Origin: DATGEO01 sp035310015
Lineage (GTDB): Bacteria; Chloroflexota; Dormibacteria; Dormibacterales; Dormibacteraceae
Reading direction: 5' to 3'
Length of the DNA stretch: 6,350 bases
Assembly: GCA_035310015.1 (NCBI GenBank)
Contig: DATGEO010000102.1
Span: 1-6,350 of the forward strand
A model generated the notes under the pieces. That model worked only from the letters and a program-made list of their open reading frames with translations. It did not search any database and was not told where the DNA came from. Made by a program: the position numbers and the translations under genes. This document shows positions 1 through 6,350 of this stretch, in pieces (the first letter of the stretch is position 1; every line of letters starts with the position of its first letter).

Positions 1-12
1 GAGCCTCAGGTT

Positions 13-19
13 GGAGAGG
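13..19 (+). promoter_or_regulatory. Ribosome binding site of the first RDD gene
   Basis: The purine run GGAGAGG lies 8 bases before the ATG at 28, a normal Shine-Dalgarno distance. It favours the ATG at 28 over the in-frame ATG at 43. No promoter can be judged because only 27 bases precede the gene. Confidence 0.6.
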
Positions 20-27
20 CGCTGCCT

Positions 28-594
28 ATGATATCGCAACCCATGCAGAACCCTCCCGCGCCACCGCCGCAGGTCCCGCCGCAGATGCCGCCCCCGCCCG
101 CGATGTCCCCTTACCAGCAGCCGTATTCCGGCCAGTACACCTACGCCGGGTTCTGGGTCCGCCTCGTGGCACGCCTTCTCGACACCCTCATCGTCGGGCT
201 CCCGCTGGCCGCGCTGCTCGGGCTGATCGCCGTCGTCGCCGGGGCGTTCGCCAGCAGCGCCGGCAACAGCGACCAGGGCACCCAGAACGCGGCGGGCGCG
301 GTGTTCGGCGGCGTCTTCGTCCTGTTCTACCTCCTCGCGCTGGTGGTCGGCATCGGCTACTGGGTCTATTTCTGGGGCACGAGCGGGCAGACGTTCGGCA
401 TGCGCGTGCTCAAGCTGAGGGTGGTCGACGCGACCACCGGCGGCCCGATCGGGATTCCCCGCGCCCTGGTCCGGTGGCTGATGACGATCGTCAACAGCTG
501 GGCGTGCTACATCGGCTGGATCTGGGTCGCCTTCGACCCCCGGAAGCAGGGCTGGCACGACAAGGTCGCGAACTCGGTCGTGCTCCAGGGCTGA
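28..594 (+). CDS. RDD-family membrane protein with proline-rich N-terminal tail (first of a tandem pair)
   Basis: This 188-residue protein is a small integral membrane protein of the RDD family, whose biochemical role is mostly unknown (ion transport has been shown for a few members). Residues 7-33 are proline-rich (PPP at 12-14, PPPP at 21-24) and probably lie in the cytoplasm. The RDD domain begins at Y39-A-G-F-W, with the family Arg and Asp at R45 and D52 leading into a first membrane helix (about 53-74). A second helix spans about 92-116, and a third about 148-168. The loop G120-QTFGMRVLKLRVVD and the C-terminal FDPRKQGWHD segment (D178) are typical of the family. The ATG at 28 is chosen for its ribosome binding site. 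The next gene starts 7 bases after the stop and is a paralogue, so the two are probably co-transcribed. The family call is firm; the function is unknown. Confidence 0.9.
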   Translation: MISQPMQNPPAPPPQVPPQMPPPPAMSPYQQPYSGQYTYAGFWVRLVARLLDTLIVGLPLAALLGLIAVVAGAFASSAGNSDQGTQNAAGAVFGGVFVLFYLLALVVGIGYWVYFWGTSGQTFGMRVLKLRVVDATTGGPIGIPRALVRWLMTIVNSWACYIGWIWVAFDPRKQGWHDKVANSVVLQG

Positions 595-601
595 GACCGG
601 C

Positions 602-1204
602 ATGGACATCCCTCCGCCTCCGCCAGGAAACCTCCCGCCTCCTCCCCCACCGCCCGGCGGCCTGCCGCCTCCTCCTCCGCGACCGGGATACGCCGCCGCG
701 GCGGGCAACGTGTTCCCGGTCATTCCGCCACCACCCGCCTTCGCGGCGCAGCCGATGTACGCCGCGCAGGTCGACTACGCCGGCTTCTGGATCCGCTTCG
801 CGGCTGCGTTCATCGACGGGATCATCGTCGGCGTCGCGCTGTTCGTGATCTTCTTCGTCATCGGGATCATCGTCGCCATCTCGGCGGGCGCCACCGCGTC
901 CTCACCCGACTTCAGCGGCGGTGGGGTCAACCTGCTCGCCAACGTGATCTACTTCGTCCTCTACGCCGGCTACTTCGTCTACTTCTGGGGCATGGGCCAG
1001 ACGCCGGCCATGCGGTGGCTCGGCCTTTACGTGGCGGACGCGAACACGGGCGGCCCGATCGGCTTCGGCAAGGCGAGCATCCGGCTTTTGGGCTACATGC
1101 TGAGCGTGCTCATCTGCTACATCGGCCTGATCTGGGCGGCGTTCGACCCGCGCAAGCAGGGCTGGCACGACCACATCGCGGGCTCGGTGGTGATCCGGGG
1201 CTGA
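602..1204 (+). CDS. RDD-family membrane protein with polyproline tail (second of a tandem pair)
   Basis: This 200-residue paralogue of the preceding protein probably arose by local duplication. Its tail is more extreme, with proline runs at residues 4-8, 12-18, 22-26 and 42-45 separated by Gly, Leu and Arg. The RDD domain starts at D58-Y-A-G-F-W, with the conserved R65 and D72. Helices lie at about 73-95, 112-128 and 163-181. The C-terminal block CYIG-IW-AFDPRKQGWHD is nearly the same as in the first copy, while the tail and the loop between helices 1 and 2 differ strongly. The start ATG is 7 bases after the upstream stop with only a weak AGGG 11 bases upstream (587-590), so translation may depend on coupling to the first gene. 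Polyproline runs of this kind usually need elongation factor P. The role is not known; a paired or heteromeric membrane complex is possible but only inferred. Confidence 0.9.
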   Translation: MDIPPPPPGNLPPPPPPPGGLPPPPPRPGYAAAAGNVFPVIPPPPAFAAQPMYAAQVDYAGFWIRFAAAFIDGIIVGVALFVIFFVIGIIVAISAGATASSPDFSGGGVNLLANVIYFVLYAGYFVYFWGMGQTPAMRWLGLYVADANTGGPIGFGKASIRLLGYMLSVLICYIGLIWAAFDPRKQGWHDHIAGSVVIRG

Positions 1205-1215
1205 CCGACCGGATT

Positions 1216-1250
1216 CCGCACGTTTGGCACAAGACGAGCCAATCGTGCGG
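1216..1250. terminator. Inverted repeat 1 between convergent genes (probable terminator hairpin)
   Basis: The arms 1216-1228 (CCGCACGTTTGGC) and 1238-1250 (GCCAATCGTGCGG) pair over 13 positions with one T-T mismatch, around a 9-base loop. The repeat starts 12 bases after the stop of the second RDD gene. There is no clear T-run after it, which is common in high-GC bacteria, so termination is inferred from the stem and from the convergent position. A protein-binding operator is the alternative. Confidence 0.5.
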
Positions 1251-1256
1251 GCCGGA

Positions 1257-1284
1257 AACGCGCGTTTTGTACAAAACGTGCGTT
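1257..1284. terminator. Inverted repeat 2, near-perfect 28-bp palindrome (probable two-way terminator)
   Basis: The arms 1257-1270 (AACGCGCGTTTTGT) and 1271-1284 (ACAAAACGTGCGTT) are complementary at 13 of 14 positions; the odd pair is G-T, which still pairs as G-U in RNA read from the + strand. The centre is GTAC. It lies 12 bases beyond the stop of the small mutase subunit on the - strand and follows inverted repeat 1 on the + strand, so it could stop transcription from both sides. The lack of a loop-sized gap also fits a dimeric regulator site. Confidence 0.5.
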
Positions 1285-1296
1285 ATCGGAGGAGCG

Positions 1297-1713
1297 TCAG
1301 CCGCCCTCCGGAAACCTCTTCTTCAGCCAGGCCACTATGTCCTGCAGCGGCGTGCCGGGCGTGAACAGCTCGGCGACGCCCTGCTTCTTGAGCTCGGCGA
1401 TGTCGTCGTCGGGAATGATGCCCCCGCCGAACACGACGATGTCGGTCGCGTCGCGCTTCTTGAGCTCCTCGATGACCGCCGGAAAAAGCGTCATGTGCGC
1501 GCCCGAGTGCAGCGACAGGCCGATGACCTGCGCGTCCTCCTGCAGCGCGGCGTCGACGACCATCTCCGGGGTTTGCCGGAGACCGGTGTAGATCACCTCG
1601 TAGCCGGCGTCGCGCAGGGCCCGCGCCACCACCTTCACGCCGCGGTCGTGGCCGTCGAGGCCGACCTTCGCCATCACGATCCGGACGGGCTTGGTCGCGG
1701 TCTTCGCTGCCAT
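1297..1713 (-). CDS. icmB: B12-binding small subunit of acyl-CoA mutase (isobutyryl-/methylmalonyl-CoA mutase family)
   Basis: This is a complete 138-residue cobalamin-binding subunit that pairs with the large subunit encoded just upstream. It holds the corrinoid so that the His of D20-G-H22-D-R-G25 replaces the lower benzimidazole ligand (the DxHxxG base-off motif). The second motif is G65-L-S-L-H-S-G and the glycine-rich one is F95-GGG-IIP; together they make the Rossmann-like B12 fold. Length matches stand-alone small subunits such as IcmB (about 136 residues), not the fused C-terminal domain of single-chain MutB. The ATG at 1713 lies 2 bases after the large-subunit stop and has GGTGAT 6 bases upstream; a longer reading to 1875 would run into the large-subunit gene and lacks family similarity. 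Position H69 is often Leu in this motif (SxL), a mild oddity. The icmB name follows the active site of the partner; the small subunit alone cannot tell the substrate. Confidence 0.93.
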   Translation of the reverse strand: MAAKTATKPVRIVMAKVGLDGHDRGVKVVARALRDAGYEVIYTGLRQTPEMVVDAALQEDAQVIGLSLHSGAHMTLFPAVIEELKKRDATDIVVFGGGIIPDDDIAELKKQGVAELFTPGTPLQDIVAWLKKRFPEGG

Positions 1714-1715
1714 CG

Positions 1716-3362
<1,647 letters not shown>

Positions 3363-3372
3363 CTTGAACTCA

Positions 3373-4269
3373 TTATGTGAGTTGGCGCAGGATCTCCTCT
3401 GCGACTTCGTACGGAGTTCCGTCCTGGAGAAGGCGCTCCGCCAGCCTGCCGTCGTCCGCCAGCGCCGCCCTGGCCCGCTCCCGGGCCAGCTCGGCCACCA
3501 CCTCCGTGGTCTCGTCGCGCAGCCGCTGCTCGGCCTGGGCCTCCGCGCGACCCGTCGCCTCGAGGTGCTTGCGGTGCGACTCGATCGCCTCCCACAGCCT
3601 GTCGATGCCCTCGCCCTTGGCCGCGGCCGTGGCCACGATCGGCGGCTTCCAGCTGCCCGCCTCACCCCTGGCGGCCAGCGACAGCATCGACCTCAGCTCG
3701 ATCATCACTCGCTGGTAGCCCTCGAGGTCGGCCTTGTTCACCACGAACACGTCGGCGATCTCCAGGATCCCCGCCTTGATCATCTGCACGCCGTCACCGA
3801 GGTTGGGCGTCAGCACGACCACCGTCGTGTCCGCGACCGCGGCGACCTCGAGCTCCGACTGGCCGACCCCGACGGTCTCGAGGATCACGGGGTCGAAACC
3901 AAACGCGCCGAGCAGGCGGATCGCTTCCCGCGTCGCCAGGGCCAGTCCGCCGAGATGGCCGCGCGCGCCCATGCTGCGGATGAAGACCTTCTTGTCGAGC
4001 GCATGGCGCTGCATGCGGATGCGGTCGCCGAGGATCGCGCCGCCGGTGAAGGGCGAGTTCGGGTCCGTCGCGATCACCGCCACCGCGCGGTCCTGCTTGC
4101 GCAGGTGGGCGACGAGCGCGTCGACCAGCGTGGACTTGCCCGTGCCGGGCGCGCCGGTAAAGCCCACGACATAGGCCTTGCCCACGCGGTCGCGCAGCGC
4201 CTGCTGCAGCGCGCGGGCCTGGGGGTCGCGCCGCTCCACCAGCGTGATGGCGCGCGCGAGCGCGCGCAC
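3373..4269 (-). CDS. meaB: MeaB-type GTPase, chaperone of the cobalamin-dependent mutase
   Basis: This is a SIMIBI-class P-loop GTPase of the MeaB/ArgK family, which gates delivery of adenosylcobalamin to the acyl-CoA mutase and protects it from inactivation. Counting from GTG 4269 (298 residues): Walker A G39-APGTGKS-46, switch region D69-PNSPFTGGAILGDR, the E131-TVGVGQSE switch, and the base-specificity motif N178-KAD-181. A helical C-terminal arm (about 225-298) fits the MeaB dimerisation region. It lies directly upstream of the mutase, 10 bases away, which is strong context. The start is doubtful: GTG 4269 is the only standard start after the upstream stop at 4321-4323, yet the 17 codons between (4270-4320) read LADRFRAGD just before the start, which resembles the usual MeaB N-terminus. 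The protein may be N-terminally shortened, use a rare start, or carry a sequence error here. The family call is very secure. Confidence 0.93.
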   Translation of the reverse strand: MRALARAITLVERRDPQARALQQALRDRVGKAYVVGFTGAPGTGKSTLVDALVAHLRKQDRAVAVIATDPNSPFTGGAILGDRIRMQRHALDKKVFIRSMGARGHLGGLALATREAIRLLGAFGFDPVILETVGVGQSELEVAAVADTTVVVLTPNLGDGVQMIKAGILEIADVFVVNKADLEGYQRVMIELRSMLSLAARGEAGSWKPPIVATAAAKGEGIDRLWEAIESHRKHLEATGRAEAQAEQRLRDETTEVVAELARERARAALADDGRLAERLLQDGTPYEVAEEILRQLT

Positions 4270-4320
4270 GTCGCCGGCTCGAAACCTGTCCGCTAGGTCG
4301 TCACTCGTGGCGAATCGAGA

Positions 4321-5775
4321 TTACAGGGCGTACCAGCGAACGCCGAAGTCGTGTCCGAGCACGACCACGAGCCCGAACGCCTGCTGGCCCCGCGCCGGCG
4401 GGTGGTCGGCGGGCGTCGCCGGCACGATGGTGGCGCCGAAGTAGTTCGCCAGCCACTGCGCCGTCTTCGGGAACTGGCCGCCCGAGTAGTCGAGGATGAC
4501 CGTGTGCGCCGATCCGGCGTGGCCGATCGGGTCCGCCAGCTGGAGGCCGAGCGGATCCAGCATCGCGGTCACCCGGTCGGCGAGGTCGTTGTACGAGTAC
4601 GAGCCGTTAGCGAACTGGACCGGCGCCTTCTCCGCCAGCACCGACTGGTCGATGAAGACCGACGAGATGTACTGGTGGATCATCCGGAACGAGGGGTCCT
4701 CGGCGCACAGCTGGGACGCGTACTGGCCCAGGCCGCAGTCCCCGCTGTACAGGAAGTTGCCGTCGGCGGCGCCTGAAGGCGCGGTCAGGGCGACTCGGAT
4801 GATCGAGCTGTCGGGCAGGTTCTTGCCCCAGTCGTAGATCGCCTTCATGTCCGAGAGGGACATGTCGGTGTGGATGTTCTTCTGCAGCGCGTCCAGCAGC
4901 TGCGGCGCCTTGGCGAAGCCGTTGACCGTGGTCGCCTTCTTCTTGATCGCCTCCATGATGTCCTGCTGCCGCCGCGAGCGGCCGAAGTCGGACGCCTGCT
5001 CGGGCTCGATGGCGTGGCGGGAGCGCGCGATCTCGAGCGCCTGCTCGCCGTTGAGGTGCTGGCACCCGGCTTTGAAATGGATGGGCACTATGCCGTGCCC
5101 GTAGTTGGGATAGCTGTAGTCGTCGAGGTTGGTCGTGAGACACACGTCGACGCCGCCGAGGGCGTTGACCATGTCCCGGAAGGCGACGAAGTCGACCGCG
5201 ATGTAGCGGTCGAAAGTCAGGCCCGTGACCTTGCCGACCTCGTGCTCGGCCGCATGGCCGCCTCCGTCGCGGCCCTGGTACTGCTGCGCGACGCAGCAGA
5301 TGATGTCGGTGTAGGGCACCTCGTACGCGGCGTTGATCTTTTGCGTCCACGTGCGGTTCGGGTCGCTTTGAAGGTTCATGTGGACGGTCAGGTCGCGCGG
5401 GATCGACGCGAGCATCACGCGATGTGAGTTCGGATCGATCGTCACCGCCATGATCGAGTCGGTGAGGAACGGCGCGTCGTTCTCATAGCCGCCCATGCCG
5501 AGCAGGAGGATGTTCACCTGCTGCCCGTGCTGCAGCTTGTACGCAATGGTGCCGGGCTGCGGCTGGACCGCCTGCACGACCTCACCGAGCGGGTTGATGT
5601 GGTGACCCGTCGTCGCGTTGAGGAAGTCGTCGATGCGCTTGTACGTGACGGTGCCCGTGATCACGATGGCGACGAGCAGGAACGCGCCGATCATCGCCGG
5701 GACCGACCGGGTCAGGCGGTAGGAGACGTTGTAGCGGGATCGCCTGGCTCTGGGCCTGGCCCTTTGCATGCGCAC
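4321..5775 (-). CDS. LytR-CpsA-Psr (LCP) family cell-envelope glycopolymer ligase
   Basis: LCP enzymes sit in the membrane and move lipid-linked glycopolymers (teichoic acids, arabinogalactan, capsule) onto peptidoglycan outside the cell. This 484-residue protein has a basic cytoplasmic start (RARPRARRSR), one membrane anchor at about 25-44, and an outside LCP domain at about 87-284. Expected residues are present: D106 (T-D-S-I-M), R127-D128 (I-P-R-D), K146 (Q-K-I-N-A-A-Y), R251 and R253 (A-R-S-R-H), and D263-FGRSRRQQ with R266 and R268. A C-terminal LytR_C-like domain lies at about 422-481 (H-T-V-I-L-D-Y through V-V-V-L-G). Cysteines at 212 and 238 could form a disulfide. GTG 5775 has AAGG 10 bases upstream (5786-5789); ATG 5769, two codons on, is the alternative. 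The acceptor polymer cannot be told. It lies upstream of meaB on the same strand, with no evident functional link. Confidence 0.92.
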   Translation of the reverse strand: MRMQRARPRARRSRYNVSYRLTRSVPAMIGAFLLVAIVITGTVTYKRIDDFLNATTGHHINPLGEVVQAVQPQPGTIAYKLQHGQQVNILLLGMGGYENDAPFLTDSIMAVTIDPNSHRVMLASIPRDLTVHMNLQSDPNRTWTQKINAAYEVPYTDIICCVAQQYQGRDGGGHAAEHEVGKVTGLTFDRYIAVDFVAFRDMVNALGGVDVCLTTNLDDYSYPNYGHGIVPIHFKAGCQHLNGEQALEIARSRHAIEPEQASDFGRSRRQQDIMEAIKKKATTVNGFAKAPQLLDALQKNIHTDMSLSDMKAIYDWGKNLPDSSIIRVALTAPSGAADGNFLYSGDCGLGQYASQLCAEDPSFRMIHQYISSVFIDQSVLAEKAPVQFANGSYSYNDLADRVTAMLDPLGLQLADPIGHAGSAHTVILDYSGGQFPKTAQWLANYFGATIVPATPADHPPARGQQAFGLVVVLGHDFGVRWYAL

Positions 5776-5824
5776 GGGGATTCTACCTTGCAGGTCTTAG
5801 GAAACGGTCAGCGGAGGCGAAGGG
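5776..5824 (-). other. Short gap between DUF4190 and LCP genes
   Basis: This 49-base spacer holds the AAGG ribosome-binding candidate of the LCP gene (5786-5789). I see no hairpin and no convincing promoter, which fits read-through from the DUF4190 gene into the LCP gene. Confidence 0.4.
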
Positions 5825-6350
5825 TTACGTCGTCGTAGAGGCGTTCTTCCCGATGATGACGAAGAAGAAGAACCATCCGATCGACGCGATGAAACCCAAG
5901 ACACCGAGGATCAACCCGCCGATGGCGAGCCCACCTCCACCGAGCGTGCCGTTGCTCTGCGTGATCCGGCCGCGCGACAAAAAGCCCATGATCGCCGCCG
6001 CCGGCCCGAGGATCACCCCCAGGAACACGACGCAGCAGACGAGCGAGAGGATGCCGGTGATCAGCGATGCGATCGCCAGGCCGTCGGTGCGGGTGCTGGC
6101 GTACTGCATCCCGCCGCCGGGCGTGTAGCCTCCTCCCGGCGGCGGCGGGGGCGGCGCGAAGCCTCCGCCTCCTCCCGGTGGCGGCGGGGGCGGCATGTAA
6201 CCACCTCCGCCGGACGGCGGCGTTGGCGGAGGCGGCGGGGTGGATCCTCCGCCCGACGGAGGGGGAGGCGGTGGCGGCGGGGCGGATCCTCCACCGGAGG
6301 GAGGGGACGGCGGTGGCGGCGGGGTGGATTCTCCACCAGAGGGAGGGGGC
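5825..6350 (-). CDS. DUF4190 membrane protein with proline/glycine repeat tail (5' end outside window)
   Basis: The reading frame is open from the stop at 5825-5827 to the right edge (174 residues visible), so the ATG at 6196 is most likely internal and the true start lies beyond the window. The C-terminal 85 residues form a DUF4190 domain: T-D-G-L-A-I-A-S-L-I-T-G-I-L, then L-G-P-A-A-A-I-M-G, then G-L-A-I-G-G-L-I-L-G, giving two or three hydrophobic membrane segments. The visible N-terminal half is low complexity, made only of Pro, Gly, Ser, Thr and a few aromatic residues, with 14-residue repeats near the edge. The domain has no known activity; such proteins are common in high-GC Gram-positive bacteria. 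It lies 49 bases upstream of the LCP gene on the same strand, so a role at the cell envelope is plausible but unproven. The proline-rich tail recalls those of the two RDD proteins at the other end of the window. Confidence 0.85.
   Translation of the reverse strand, partial: PPPSGGESTPPPPPSPPSGGGSAPPPPPPPPSGGGSTPPPPPTPPSGGGGYMPPPPPPGGGGGFAPPPPPPGGGYTPGGGMQYASTRTDGLAIASLITGILSLVCCVVFLGVILGPAAAIMGFLSRGRITQSNGTLGGGGLAIGGLILGVLGFIASIGWFFFFVIIGKNASTTT
6215..6340 (-). repeat. Three 42-base in-frame tandem repeats (14-residue Ser-Gly/Pro units)
   Basis: Read on the - strand, a Ser codon opens each unit at 6340, 6298 and 6256, and a fourth, divergent unit opens at 6214; the spacing is exactly 42 bases. 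Units read SGGESTPPPPPSPP, SGGGSAPPPPPPPP and SGGGSTPPPPPTPP. The array runs into the window edge with more prolines (6341-6349), so further copies are likely. Past 6214 it changes to shorter Pro6/Gly4-5 blocks ending near 6108. Confidence 0.8.

Noticed and set aside
3363..3372. Cobalamin riboswitch ahead of the mutase genes
   Set aside because: The gaps before meaB (51 bases) and the mutase (10 bases) are far too short, and no B12-box-like sequence was seen.
3363..3665. N-terminal extension of the mutase up to 3665
   Set aside because: This part lies inside meaB in another frame and translates to an Arg/Ser-rich stretch without family similarity. The mutase begins near 3362.
5776..5824. Promoter for the LCP gene (TAGAAT at 5785-5780 with TGACCG upstream)
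   Set aside because: The spacing between the two boxes is 19-20 bases and the -10-like box ends only 4 bases before the GTG start. The fit is poor.
6215..6340. Repeat array considered as a CRISPR
   Set aside because: Units are contiguous, in frame and encode Pro/Gly/Ser, with no unique spacers between identical repeats.

Overview
This is a high-GC window with heavy use of G/C at third codon positions. It carries seven protein genes: two on the + strand on the left, and five on the - strand filling the rest. The cobalamin mutase with separate large and small subunits, the actinobacterial-style LytR-CpsA-Psr protein, and the small membrane proteins with proline-rich tails (RDD, DUF4190) suggest a member of the Actinomycetota. 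A deep branch such as Thermoleophilia is possible, but this is judged from protein style only and the taxon is not proven.

Layout. Bases 28-1204 (+) hold two tandem RDD-family membrane proteins, each with a proline-rich N-terminal tail. Bases 1205-1296 separate convergent genes and hold two inverted repeats side by side, probably a two-way terminator. Bases 1297-4269 (-) hold, in transcription order, a MeaB-type GTPase (4269-3373), the large catalytic subunit of a B12-dependent acyl-CoA mutase (3362-1716) and its small B12-binding subunit (1713-1297). The gaps are only 10 and 2 bases. Bases 4321-5775 (-) hold an LCP (LytR-CpsA-Psr) cell-envelope ligase. Bases 5825-6350 (-) hold a DUF4190 membrane protein with a proline/glycine repeat tail; its 5' end lies outside the window. 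All five - strand genes are close enough (gaps 49, 51, 10 and 2 bases) to be one transcript.

How they work together. The mutase subunits form the AdoCbl enzyme, and MeaB loads and protects its cofactor. The large subunit would normally be labelled methylmalonyl-CoA mutase. However, the two residues that set substrate choice are Phe (for Tyr89 of Propionibacterium MutB) and Gln (for Arg207), the pair known from isobutyryl-CoA mutase. The likely reaction is therefore isobutyryl-CoA to n-butyryl-CoA (valine and branched-chain carbon), not the methylmalonyl/succinyl-CoA step.

Other points of note: homology of the MeaB gene runs upstream of its first usable start codon, right to the stop codon of the LCP gene; there is a four-codon mini-ORF between meaB and the mutase; and an exact 42-base coding periodicity lies at the right edge. 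I found no mobile element, CRISPR array, tRNA or rRNA, and no clear new multi-gene system.
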